A stretch of 64,000 nucleotides of DNA from positions 4,953-68,952 of the forward strand of contig CAYPOT010000012.1 of assembly GCA_964412455.1 (NCBI GenBank). Reading direction: 5' to 3'. The translations under genes and the position numbers were made by a program. This stretch comes from JAAXXJ01 sp964412455. GTDB taxonomy: Bacteria; Nitrospirota; UBA9217. The notes below the pieces were generated by a model. It was not told the DNA's origin and searched no databases. It saw only the letters and a program-made list of their open reading frames with translations. Of this stretch, positions 54,068-62,420 are shown piece by piece. Numbering within the stretch: position 1 is the stretch's first letter; every line of letters starts with the position of its first letter.

Positions 54068-54847
54068 TTATTCCGCACTCCGCACTCCGAACTCCGCACT
54101 GACCCTGTTCTTCAGGCTCCCGATCCCTTCGATCCTGACCTCAACCTCGTCTCCGGGCTTCATCGGCCCGATGCCGGCCGGGGTGCCGGTAATGATGAGG
54201 TCGCCGGGATGCAAGGTCATGACCTGCGAGATGAAGCTGACGAGATGGTCGATGCCGAAGATGAACTGCGAGGTCCGCGACGACTGTTTTCGCTCCCCGT
54301 TCAGGAACGTCTCGACAAGGATGTCGTCAGGAGCAAGTTCGGTCTCGATCCACGGGCCTGCGGGGCAGAAGGTATCAAAGGACTTTGCCCGGGTCCACTG
54401 GCCGTCCTTCTTTTGCAGGTCCCGGGCCGTGACATCATTTGCACAGGTGTAGCCGAGGATATGCTGCCGGGACTCAACAGGCGTGATCCGGCTGACGCGA
54501 TCCTTGATGACGATGCCAAGCTCTCCCTCGTAATCCACCTGGCGGCTCATGGGAGGCCAGATGATCGCATCGCCGGGACCGATCAGGCTTGTCGGCGGCT
54601 TCAGAAAGAGGATGGGATCCTCCGGTACCGTCATTCCCAGTTCACGCGCATGATCACGGTAGTTCAGACCGACGGCGACGATCTTCGTCGGGACGCAGGG
54701 CGCAAGAAATTTCACGTCGGCGGTCCTGTGCCTCGCCCGGCGCAAGGTCAGGGAGCCATACCCCTCACCATCCAGTTCAACGACCTCATCGTTGTTCAGG
54801 ATGCCGTATGCCGGCCTGTCCTGCGCCTGGAACCGAACAAGCCGCAT
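54068..54847 (-). CDS. Fumarylacetoacetate hydrolase family protein
   Basis: The 259-residue protein fits the FAH superfamily, which includes fumarylpyruvate hydrolases and oxaloacetate decarboxylases. Seen are LNYRDHARELG, PPTSLIGPGDAIIWPP, the metal site VDYEGELGIVI, GYTCANDVTARDLQ, and TGTPAGIGPMKPGDEVEVRIEGIG. The substrate is unknown. The last ten residues (AEFGVRSAE) are translated from the heptamer repeat that also lies at other gene boundaries, so the natural end was probably shorter. It is co-directional with dapL. Confidence 0.85.
   Translation of the reverse strand: MRLVRFQAQDRPAYGILNNDEVVELDGEGYGSLTLRRARHRTADVKFLAPCVPTKIVAVGLNYRDHARELGMTVPEDPILFLKPPTSLIGPGDAIIWPPMSRQVDYEGELGIVIKDRVSRITPVESRQHILGYTCANDVTARDLQKKDGQWTRAKSFDTFCPAGPWIETELAPDDILVETFLNGERKQSSRTSQFIFGIDHLVSFISQVMTLHPGDLIITGTPAGIGPMKPGDEVEVRIEGIGSLKNRVSAEFGVRSAE
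54071..54101. repeat. Heptamer repeat array overlapping a gene end
   Basis: Four degenerate units of CCGCACT or CCGAACT lie in the last codons of the FAH-family gene. They belong to the same family as the arrays at 5356, 41532 and 58436. Confidence 0.7.
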
Positions 54848-54859
54848 TGCGCGCTCCGT

Positions 54860-55624
54860 TTATTTACCGTCGACCCACTCGATCAGCTTATCCGCTGGCA
54901 GGGTGCCGCTCATCATGGTGCCGTCCCCCCGGACCAGCGTCGGCGTTCCATTTATGTTCAGTTCCTTCCCCATGGCGAGGATCCGCTCCAGCGCCTCATT
55001 GGAACACTTCGGCCCAGGCACTGCTTTGCCGGAGAAGGCGTCGTCCAGCAGGGCCTGGGACTTCTCGCACAGGACCGCCTGCGACTTCGGATAGGCCTCT
55101 TTGTGCATCGGGAGCGGATACAGGAGCAGGTGAAACGCGATGTCCTTCCGCTTCGCGACCACCTGTTTCATCGCCTCATGCAGGCTCCGGCAATAAGGGC
55201 AGTCGGGATCGGTGAAGACCGCGACCTTTTTCTTGGCCTTCTTCGCCCCCAGCACCACGGCATCCTTCAACGACACCTTGGAAAACTCGATCTTTTGCGG
55301 TTTTGCCTGCTGCTGCGCCTGGCGAATCGCGAACTCCAGCGGCACGATCTGCGGCGTCAGGAACTTCTTGCTGAAATCGAGATAGATCCCGCCCCGCTGC
55401 CCGTTCATTTCCACTTCGATCACCCAGAAGCCTTTCACCGGCGCCTCCTTGACGTCGAGCACTGTCGCCGCCGGGATCAGTTTCTTGACAATTTCTTCGG
55501 CGTCCTTCTTGTCCAGCTTATGACAATCCAGGCAGTTCCCCTGCTTGTCCGGCGGGAAGGCCTGCGCGCTTGCAGGCGCGAGGAACAGCAAACATCCGAT
55601 CAACAGCACGTATACGTTATTCAC
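54860..55624 (-). CDS. DsbC/DsbG-like thioredoxin-fold protein with a heme motif
   Basis: The 254-residue exported protein has a signal peptide (1-22). CLDCH at 31-35 is a c-type heme motif. Then comes a DsbC-like dimerisation region (about 40-105) and a thioredoxin fold with CPYC at 142-145 and the cis-Pro loop GTPTLV. Standard DsbC has no heme site. The combination suggests a disulfide isomerase or reductase served by electrons through heme, perhaps in cytochrome maturation. The start is a GTG after AAAAAGGAGACTACG. It sits among the lysine genes without an obvious link. Confidence 0.85.
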   Translation of the reverse strand: MNNVYVLLIGCLLFLAPASAQAFPPDKQGNCLDCHKLDKKDAEEIVKKLIPAATVLDVKEAPVKGFWVIEVEMNGQRGGIYLDFSKKFLTPQIVPLEFAIRQAQQQAKPQKIEFSKVSLKDAVVLGAKKAKKKVAVFTDPDCPYCRSLHEAMKQVVAKRKDIAFHLLLYPLPMHKEAYPKSQAVLCEKSQALLDDAFSGKAVPGPKCSNEALERILAMGKELNINGTPTLVRGDGTMMSGTLPADKLIEWVDGK

Positions 55625-55684
55625 CGTAGTCTCCTTTTTAAATATTATTTCGTCGATGAGAACTTGTATGATACTCTGCGCACC

Positions 55685-56494
55685 CTATTTCAGGCCCAGG
55701 ACGTCCTGCATGTCGTATAGCCCCGGCTTCTTCCCCACGACCCACTTCGCGGCGCGAACTGAGCCGCGGGCGAACATGTCGCGCGTGTGGGCGCGATGCG
55801 TAAGCTCGATCCGTTCGCCCATTCCGATGAAGAAGACCGTGTGCTCGCCGACGATGTCTCCGCCGCGGACCGTCTGCATGCCGATCTCTTCGTCCGTCCT
55901 GACGCCGGTCAGGCCCTCGCGATGATACTTGGCAGCCTTGTGGTAATCGCGGCCGAGCGCTTTCGCGACGACCTCGCCCATGCGCACGGCAGTCCCCGAG
56001 GGGGCGTCCTTCTTCAGCCGGTGGTGCCACTCAACGATCTCAGCATCGAAATCGGGCCCGAGGATCTTCGCCAGGTCGGCAAGGACCTTGAAACAGACAT
56101 TAACGCCGACACTCATGTTCGGCGACAGCACGCAGGGCACCTTCTGCGCGTACTTGTTCACTTCGGCCATCTGCTCCTTGGTGAAGCCTGTCGAGCCAAT
56201 GACGATCGCTTTGCCCTGGTCCGCGCAGGCCTTGAGGTGCTCAAGGCTGACCTCGGGAAAGGTAAAGTCGATCAGCACGTCGCCGGCCTTGAGCGAGCCC
56301 GCGAGATCGTCCGTGATCAGGGTCAGGACGCCGCTGGAAACTATACCCGCAGGTCCGCATGCGTCCTGTTTGAGCTGGGGATGCCCCTTTCGCTCCACTG
56401 CTGCTGAAAGACGGATGCCCTCGGATGTCGAGAGCACATTGACGATCCGTGAGCCCATTCTGCCGGCCGCGCCGGTGACAACCGCTTTGATCAT
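55685..56494 (-). CDS. dapB: 4-hydroxy-tetrahydrodipicolinate reductase
   Basis: DapB reduces the DapA product with NAD(P)H. The 269-residue protein has the dinucleotide loop VTGAAGRMGSRI at the start, IDFTFPE, GSTGFTKEQ, SPNMSVGVN, and the catalytic EIVEWHHRLKKDAPSGTA with the His pair and Lys. The C-terminal part has GEHTVFFIGMGERIELTHRA. It lies between dapA and the DsbC-like gene. Confidence 0.97.
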   Translation of the reverse strand: MIKAVVTGAAGRMGSRIVNVLSTSEGIRLSAAVERKGHPQLKQDACGPAGIVSSGVLTLITDDLAGSLKAGDVLIDFTFPEVSLEHLKACADQGKAIVIGSTGFTKEQMAEVNKYAQKVPCVLSPNMSVGVNVCFKVLADLAKILGPDFDAEIVEWHHRLKKDAPSGTAVRMGEVVAKALGRDYHKAAKYHREGLTGVRTDEEIGMQTVRGGDIVGEHTVFFIGMGERIELTHRAHTRDMFARGSVRAAKWVVGKKPGLYDMQDVLGLK

Positions 56495-56579
56495 AGATAA
56501 CTCCTCACCGTTTTGCCACTAAGGCACGAAGGCTCTAAGAAAGATAAGGGGTTCTTCGTGTCTTTGTGGCTACATTCAG

Positions 56580-57452
56580 TTAGATCAGTCCGTAGTCCTT
56601 CAGCGCCTTCTTGAGCTTGTCCTTGTTCGCGTCAGCCATGGAGCAGAGCGGCAGGCGGAACTCCTCGTTGATCTTGCCCATAAGGGCGAGCGACGTCTTG
56701 ACCGGGATGGGATTCGTCTCGATGAACATGAGGCTATGAAGGGGCTCCATCTTGTAGTGGAACTTGAGCGCCTCCTCCATCTTCCCCGCGAAGAACGCGT
56801 CGAACATTGCGGCGGCATCTCCCGGCACGATGTTCGCCGTCACCGATATGGCGCCGACGCCGCCGATGGCAAGCATCGGGAGCGTGGTGAAATCGTCGCC
56901 CGAGATCACGCCGAAATCCCGTCCGCAGAGCCTGATCAACTCGCTGATCTGCTTCAGGTCGCCCGTGGCCTCCTTGATGCCGACGATGTTCTTTATCGTC
57001 CGGAGCCGCGCCACGGTCGCCGGCAGCATGTTCACTCCCGTCCTGCCCGGCACGTTGTACAGGATGACCGGGATGTCCACGGAGTCCGTCACTTTCTTGA
57101 AGTGCAGGAACAGGCCTTCCTGCGTGGGCTTATTATAGTAGGGCGTGATGAGCAGGACGCCGTCAGCACCGGCCTTCTTCGCGTAATTTGCCAGATCGAT
57201 GGTCTCGGAGGTCGAGTTCGAGCCCGCGCCGGCGACCACCGGTACCCGCTTGTTCACGGTCTTGACCGTGAACTCCACCACGCGGTGATGCTCCTCGTGG
57301 GAGAGCGTTGCCGACTCGCCTGTCGTCCCGCAGGGGACGATCACGTCCGTTCCGCTCTTGATATGGAACTCAATGAGATCACCCAGCGCCTTTTCGTCAA
57401 CCTTGCCGTTCTTGAACGGTGTCACGATCGCAACCATCGAACCTTTGAACAT
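56580..57452 (-). CDS. dapA: 4-hydroxy-tetrahydrodipicolinate synthase
   Basis: DapA condenses pyruvate with aspartate semialdehyde, the first step of the DAP branch. The 290-residue protein shows GSMVAIVTPF, VPCGTTGESATLSHEEH, GAGSNST, LITPYYNKPTQEG, YNVPGRTGVNM with the catalytic Tyr, and GIKEATGDLKQ with the Schiff-base Lys. AAGGAGGTTGCC precedes the ATG at 57452; the long upstream extension of the frame is rejected. Confidence 0.97.
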   Translation of the reverse strand: MFKGSMVAIVTPFKNGKVDEKALGDLIEFHIKSGTDVIVPCGTTGESATLSHEEHHRVVEFTVKTVNKRVPVVAGAGSNSTSETIDLANYAKKAGADGVLLITPYYNKPTQEGLFLHFKKVTDSVDIPVILYNVPGRTGVNMLPATVARLRTIKNIVGIKEATGDLKQISELIRLCGRDFGVISGDDFTTLPMLAIGGVGAISVTANIVPGDAAAMFDAFFAGKMEEALKFHYKMEPLHSLMFIETNPIPVKTSLALMGKINEEFRLPLCSMADANKDKLKKALKDYGLI

Positions 57453-57490
57453 GGCAACCTCCTTGTAAAAAAAATGAAGCCGTAATTTAG

Positions 57491-57604
57491 TGTCTGCCGT
57501 GAATCGGCAGCGAAGCCCGTATCGGAAAACGGTAGCGTGTATCGTCACATCCGAACGACGTAACCGCCTGACGGAGCGGGCTTCGTAACCATAACCGTCA
57601 GACA
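57491..57604. other. Nested inverted repeats between dapF and dapA
   Basis: TGTCTG (57491-57496) pairs with CAGACA (57599-57604). Inside it CGAAGCCCG (57511-57519) pairs with CGGGCTTCG (57577-57585). A small GCCG..CGGC hairpin is near 57496-57508. No known riboswitch pattern was recognised. It would lie in the dapF-dapA transcript. Confidence 0.45.
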
Positions 57605-57613
57605 TCGCTCGAG

Positions 57614-58426
57614 CTAAATATACAGCGTCCCTTCGCACACGACCTCTGCCGCTCCCTCGAGGTGCAGGTCCGTGAATTCCTCGCCATCCTGAACGAAAGA
57701 CACGATAAGCTTATCGCCCCCCTGCGTCATCACGATCACCGGCGACGATGCCTTCCGCAGGGCCGCGGCGATGAGCGCCGCCGCAACCGCCCCGGTCCCG
57801 CACGCAAGGGTCTCGCCTTCGACGCCGCGCTCGTAGGTCCTGATGCGAAGCTTGTGCGGCCCGTCGATCTGGACAAAATTCACATTCGTGCCTGCCGGCT
57901 TGAACACCTCGTGCCAACGGCTGGCGCTGCCCACGGCCTGCACATCCTCTCCGCTCAGGTTCTCTGACAGGTACACCAGGTGCGGCACACCGGTGTTGAT
58001 GAAATACCCCGTCCTGGTGTGGCCGGCAAGCGGGACCGGGACGTTCATCCGGAGCCCCTCCGCGCCGGTGAGCTGCACCCGCACGGTGTCCTTCTTCACC
58101 TCGGCATGGATGATGCCAGCCAGGGTCTCGAAGGCCATTTTCTTCGGCGCGATCTTTTTGATCGTGGCGAAGCGCGCGGCGCAGCGCGATCCGTTGCCGC
58201 ACATCTCCGCCTCGCTCCCGTCGGAGTTGAAGAACCGCCACTTGAAGTCGGCCTTCTTCGAGGGAACGATGACGATCAGGCCGTCAGCGCCGACGGACCG
58301 GTTCCGGTGGCAGACCTGCTTCGCGAGACCGCTCAAGCCCCTCCCCTTCATGATTCCCCGCCGGTCATCGATCAGGATGAAATCGTTCCCGTTCCCGTGG
58401 ATCTTATGAAATGGTATCTTCTTCAT
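57614..58426 (-). CDS. dapF: Diaminopimelate epimerase
   Basis: DapF turns LL-DAP into meso-DAP. The 270-residue protein shows KIHGNGNDFILID at the start, the first catalytic Cys in EMCGNGSRCAARF, GVPHLVYL, the ERGVEGETLACGTGAVA segment with the second Cys, and a complete C-terminal strand. It lies between lysA and dapA; heptamer repeats separate it from lysA. Confidence 0.97.
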   Translation of the reverse strand: MKKIPFHKIHGNGNDFILIDDRRGIMKGRGLSGLAKQVCHRNRSVGADGLIVIVPSKKADFKWRFFNSDGSEAEMCGNGSRCAARFATIKKIAPKKMAFETLAGIIHAEVKKDTVRVQLTGAEGLRMNVPVPLAGHTRTGYFINTGVPHLVYLSENLSGEDVQAVGSASRWHEVFKPAGTNVNFVQIDGPHKLRIRTYERGVEGETLACGTGAVAAALIAAALRKASSPVIVMTQGGDKLIVSFVQDGEEFTDLHLEGAAEVVCEGTLYI

Positions 58427-58435
58427 GATTTACTA

Positions 58436-58465
58436 TTCCGCACTCCGCACTCGACACTCCGCACT
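58436..58465. repeat. Heptamer repeat array between lysA and dapF
   Basis: Four degenerate CCGCACT-type units (one reads CGACACT). They are of the same family as those at 5356, 41532 and 54071. Confidence 0.7.
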
Positions 58466-58470
58466 GATTC

Positions 58471-59733
58471 TCACCCTTCCAGCCACCGGGGGAGCTTCTC
58501 TCCCTTCACCAGATCGTTGTAGGTCTCACGTTCGCGCACGACATAGTAGTCGTTGCCGCGCACCATGACCTCGGGCACCCGGGGCCGCGAATTGTAGGTT
58601 GACGACATGGAGAACCCATAGGCCCCCGCGCCCATGACCGCCAGCAGCTCTCCCTGCTCCACCGCGGGCATCTCGCGGTCCTTGGCAAGAAAATCTCCGG
58701 ACTCGCAGATCGGTCCCACCACATCCGCAACAATGTTCTTCGGCTTTTCCTGCTGAATGACGGTGCGGATATCGTGATAGGCTTCATACAGGCTCGGGCG
58801 GATCAGGTCGTTCATGCCAGCGTCAACGATGACGAACTTTTTTTCGCCCGCCTCTTTATGATACAACACGCTCGTTACCAGAATGCCGGCGTTGCCCACG
58901 ATGGCCCTGCCGGGCTCCATGACAAGGGTACAGCCGCAATCCTTGAGAAGGGGCTGGACGGCCTGGGCCACGTCCTTCGGCAAGGGTGGGGTCTCGTCCT
59001 TGTAGGTGATGCCGAGTCCGCCCCCCATGTTGATGTACCGGATAGCGATGCCCGCCGCCCGAAGCTCTTTAATAAACTTCGTGATCTTGGTCAGGGCGTC
59101 CACAAAGGGCTGGATCTCGGTGATCTGCGACCCGATATGCTGGTGGATGCCGACGATCTCGACGTTCGCGAGGGATCTTGCCGTCTGGTAGTACTCGAGC
59201 GCCTGCTCGATGGGAATGCCGAACTTGTTCTCCTTAAGGCCCGTGGAAATGTAGGCGTGGGTCCGGGGATCGATGTCCGGGTTCACGCGCAGGGCGATCC
59301 GCGCTTTTGTATGCATGTCCCTGGCCGCTCGGTCGATGGCCTGCAGCTCGTCGCCGGACTCAACGTTGAACATGAGGATATCCATCTTGAGCGCGTACTC
59401 GATCTCGTCCCGCCGCTTGCCGACGCCGGCGTACACGATCTTCTTGGGATCGATGCCGGCGCGAAGCGACCGGAACAGCTCGCCGCCGGAAACGATGTCG
59501 GCGCCGGCGCCCTCCCGGCCGATGATCCGGAGGATCGCGGCCCCCGGATTCGACTTCACGGCGAAGCAGATGAGGTGCGGCACCCCGGCGAACGCCTGGT
59601 CAAAGGCGCGAACATGGCTTGCCAGCGTGCTGCTGCTGTAGCAATAGAAGGGCGTCCCCACGCGTTGGGCGATCGTCCTGATCGGCACGCCTTCGCAGTG
59701 GAGCTCTCCATTCTTATACTGGAAATCGTTCAT
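58471..59733 (-). CDS. lysA: Diaminopimelate decarboxylase
   Basis: LysA removes a carboxyl from meso-DAP to give lysine. The 420-residue PLP enzyme has GTPFYCYSSSTL, CFAVKSNPG with the PLP Lys, GADIVSGGELFRSLRAG, HQHIGSQI, NMGGGLGITY, and EPGRAIVGNAG. The C-terminal GPICESGDFLAKDRE contains the Cys that works from the partner subunit. The ATG at 59733 follows ATCAGGTAGCGAT; the frame from 59817 is rejected. Confidence 0.97.
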   Translation of the reverse strand: MNDFQYKNGELHCEGVPIRTIAQRVGTPFYCYSSSTLASHVRAFDQAFAGVPHLICFAVKSNPGAAILRIIGREGAGADIVSGGELFRSLRAGIDPKKIVYAGVGKRRDEIEYALKMDILMFNVESGDELQAIDRAARDMHTKARIALRVNPDIDPRTHAYISTGLKENKFGIPIEQALEYYQTARSLANVEIVGIHQHIGSQITEIQPFVDALTKITKFIKELRAAGIAIRYINMGGGLGITYKDETPPLPKDVAQAVQPLLKDCGCTLVMEPGRAIVGNAGILVTSVLYHKEAGEKKFVIVDAGMNDLIRPSLYEAYHDIRTVIQQEKPKNIVADVVGPICESGDFLAKDREMPAVEQGELLAVMGAGAYGFSMSSTYNSRPRVPEVMVRGNDYYVVRERETYNDLVKGEKLPRWLEG

Positions 59734-59737
59734 ATCG

Positions 59738-60808
59738 CTACCTGATCTTTTCCGTGTAGGTTTTGTATTCCCGGGATCGCGCGCTCTCGTTCCCGCTCTT
59801 ATCCACGACGGTGACAACGTAGTAGTAGGTCGATCCCTGCTTTACCGTCTCGTCGGAGAAGGTCGTGCGGTTCAGGGGTTTGTCCGTGAGCCGCTCGTAT
59901 TCGACGCCGCTTTTCTTCGACCGGTAGACATGATAGCCTCCCAGGTCGCGTTCCTGGTTCTCGTTCCAGGTGAGGAAAACCCTCCCGATGCCCGGCACCA
60001 CCGTGATGCCGGTCGGCGGCGCCGGCGGGGTCTTGTCACGCGTGGTGGCCGTGACCTCGGTTGAGTCGGGGCTTTCCTGCCACGGCCTCACCGGGCTGTC
60101 CACGGTACGGACGCGGTAATAGTACTGCTTATCGTTTACAGCAGTGGCATCCTGGTACGGGCTTCCCGTCACCGGTTCCTTGTTCAGCGGCAGGTCGCCG
60201 TATTTTCCCGGGCCTGTCCCGCGGTAGACCAAATACCCCACGAAGCCCTGATGCACGCTTCCGTCCGACCGCGTGGTCACCGGCTCCCAGGTAAGTATGA
60301 CAGAACCGTCGCCACCCACGGCTTTGATATCCTTCGGAGCGGCCAACGAGAGAAACGGCGCGGCGCGAACCTCATGGGAATACCCGCTCGCCCCCCCTTT
60401 GACACTGTAGGCCCTGACGCGGTAGACATATACCTTGCCGTACTGCAGGCCGGTGTCATGCCACGATACGATGCCATTTTGCACCTGGGCAGGCGCGGGA
60501 TCAGCCAGGCCGATCTCGGCTACCTGCCGAAAGAGCAGCCTTTTGCGTTCTCTGTTCTGCTCTGCCCGGTATATCCGAAACCCCTCGATATCGGCGGGGC
60601 TCAGGGTCTTTCCCTCGACGTTTTTCGCTGGTATCGGCCAGGAAAGATACGCCACGACATCCCGGACGGCTATCTTGACGTCCTTCACCGCCTCGGGGCG
60701 CGGGCTGTCGGGCGTGATGGGCTCGGTCTTCCTGCCACAGGCGCCCATCGCGGCAACGACGAGGACAAGAGCTCCTGCTGTCACCAGCCTCCAGGGACTC
60801 GTTCTCAT
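59738..60808 (-). CDS. Lipoprotein with fibronectin type III domains
   Basis: The 356-residue protein starts with a lipoprotein signal ending VAAMGACG, so Cys is lipidated and the protein is anchored. After a short linker it has three Fn3-like domains (about 35-150, 155-260, 265-356), each with YRVRAY-, YRVRTV- or YYVVTVVDKSGNES-type ends. The ATG at 60808 overlaps the argH stop in ATGA, so it belongs to the operon. Its role beside argH and lysA is unclear. Such pairs are seen in some delta-proteobacterial genomes, as far as I recall. Confidence 0.85.
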   Translation of the reverse strand: MRTSPWRLVTAGALVLVVAAMGACGRKTEPITPDSPRPEAVKDVKIAVRDVVAYLSWPIPAKNVEGKTLSPADIEGFRIYRAEQNRERKRLLFRQVAEIGLADPAPAQVQNGIVSWHDTGLQYGKVYVYRVRAYSVKGGASGYSHEVRAAPFLSLAAPKDIKAVGGDGSVILTWEPVTTRSDGSVHQGFVGYLVYRGTGPGKYGDLPLNKEPVTGSPYQDATAVNDKQYYYRVRTVDSPVRPWQESPDSTEVTATTRDKTPPAPPTGITVVPGIGRVFLTWNENQERDLGGYHVYRSKKSGVEYERLTDKPLNRTTFSDETVKQGSTYYYVVTVVDKSGNESARSREYKTYTEKIR

Positions 60809-62235
60809 TTTACAAGCTTCTTGAGCGCTGCAAGCCGCCTCTTGAGGTTCGCCGGCGCGGTGCCGCCGTGCGATGTCCGGCGCTCCACCGACGCGGCCAC
60901 GGACAAGGCCTGATACACATCGTTCTTGATAAGAGAAGAAAGCTTCTTGTATTCCACGAGCGACAGGTCTTTTAATCCGCATTTCAGCGACAGCGCGCGG
61001 AGCACCGCCTTCCCCACTACTTCGTGGGCCTGCCGGAACGGCAATCCCTTCCGCACCAGGTAATCGGCAAGGTCCGTGGCCGTGATGAACCCGTCCTCGG
61101 ACGCATGCCTCATTGCGTCCCGGTGCACTGCGATACCGGCCAACATCCCGGCAACGACCGCGAGGGTCTGCGTCACCGTGTCGGCAGTGTCGAATACCGG
61201 TTCCTTGTCCTCCTGCATGTCCCGGTTATAGGAAAGCGGCAGGCCCTTCATGAGCACAAGGAGCGCCGTGAGATTCCCGAAGACCCTGCCGGCCTTGCCC
61301 CGGGACAGTTCTGCCACATCGGGGTTCTTCTTCTGCGGCATGATGGACGAGCCGGTCGTGAACGCGTCGGTGATGGTGATGAAGCCGAACTCCGCCGTCG
61401 ACCACAGGACGAGCTCCTCGGCCAACCGGGATATATGCACCATGATCTGACTGCATGCGGAAACGAATTCGACGGCAAAATCGCGGTCCGACACGGCGTC
61501 CATGCTGTTCTCGGACACTCCGCTGAACCCGAGGAGGTTCGCGACCATCTTCCGGTCGATCGGCAGGACCGTTCCGGCGAGCGCTCCCGAGCCCAGAGGC
61601 AGGATGTTCACCCTCCGGTAGCAATCCGTCAAGCGCTCCCGGTCCCTCTCGAACATCTCGTAATACGCCAGCAGATGATGACCGAACAGCACCGGCTGCG
61701 CGCGCTGCATGTGCGTGTATCCCGGCATGACCGTGTCCTGATTGCGCTCGGCCAGTTCGATGATCGTCTTCTGCAGTGCCCGCAGAAGCCGCCGTACCTC
61801 GATGATCTCATCGCGCAGGTACATCCGGAGGTCCAGGGCCACCTGATCGTTCCTGCTCCGCGCGGTATGCAGCTTGCCGCCCACGGGGCCGATCTTCCGG
61901 ATCAGCCGGCTCTCGATGTTCATATGGATGTCTTCGAGCTCCAGGCTGAACTCGAGCTTGCCGTCGGCGATCTCCTGCAGAATGCCCTTGAGACCATTGA
62001 TGATCTCCCGGGAATCCTTCTGCGTGATGATGCCGGTCTTGCCCAGCATGGCGGCATGGGCAACGCTGCCGGCGATATCGTAGGGGAACAGACGCCAGTC
62101 ATACTGGATCGAGGCGGTATACTCCTCCACCAGCGCGTTCGTCGCCTCGCTGAACCGGCCGCCCCAGGGTTTGGCGCTCTTCGCGGGCTTTTTCACCGGA
62201 GATGGTCTCTTTGCTTTCATCGATTTTTTCAGCAT
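60805..62235 (-). CDS. argH: Argininosuccinate lyase
   Basis: ArgH splits argininosuccinate into arginine and fumarate. The 476-residue protein has KPWGGRFSEATNALVEEYTASI, the LHTARSRNDQVALDLRMYL motif, MPGYTHMQRAQPVLFGHHLLAY, and the fumarase-superfamily signature TGSSIMPQKKNPD. The N-terminal 20 residues are Lys-rich and could start at either Met1 or Met6. It is the first gene of the block that runs through lysA to dapL. No promoter of high quality was found upstream. Confidence 0.97.
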   Translation of the reverse strand: MLKKSMKAKRPSPVKKPAKSAKPWGGRFSEATNALVEEYTASIQYDWRLFPYDIAGSVAHAAMLGKTGIITQKDSREIINGLKGILQEIADGKLEFSLELEDIHMNIESRLIRKIGPVGGKLHTARSRNDQVALDLRMYLRDEIIEVRRLLRALQKTIIELAERNQDTVMPGYTHMQRAQPVLFGHHLLAYYEMFERDRERLTDCYRRVNILPLGSGALAGTVLPIDRKMVANLLGFSGVSENSMDAVSDRDFAVEFVSACSQIMVHISRLAEELVLWSTAEFGFITITDAFTTGSSIMPQKKNPDVAELSRGKAGRVFGNLTALLVLMKGLPLSYNRDMQEDKEPVFDTADTVTQTLAVVAGMLAGIAVHRDAMRHASEDGFITATDLADYLVRKGLPFRQAHEVVGKAVLRALSLKCGLKDLSLVEYKKLSSLIKNDVYQALSVAASVERRTSHGGTAPANLKRRLAALKKLVK

Positions 62236-62420
62236 ATTAACTCAATAAATCCCAATCTCCAAATCCATGTTACGCAATTTATGAAACACGTCCCCTATCC
62301 AGCCATTGTAGGTGTAATTTACCTTTCTGCCGCTGGAAACATGTGATGGTCGTGGTGTTTCCTGCTTTATAATAGGCACACTGTTTCCAAGACGTAATTG
62401 CTACTGTAATTGCGGATAGT

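Noticed and set aside
62236..62420. Lysine riboswitch before argH
   Set aside because: The leader is short and AT-rich and shows none of the conserved lysine-riboswitch helices; only a low-complexity repeat (AATCCCAATCTCCAAATCC) is there.
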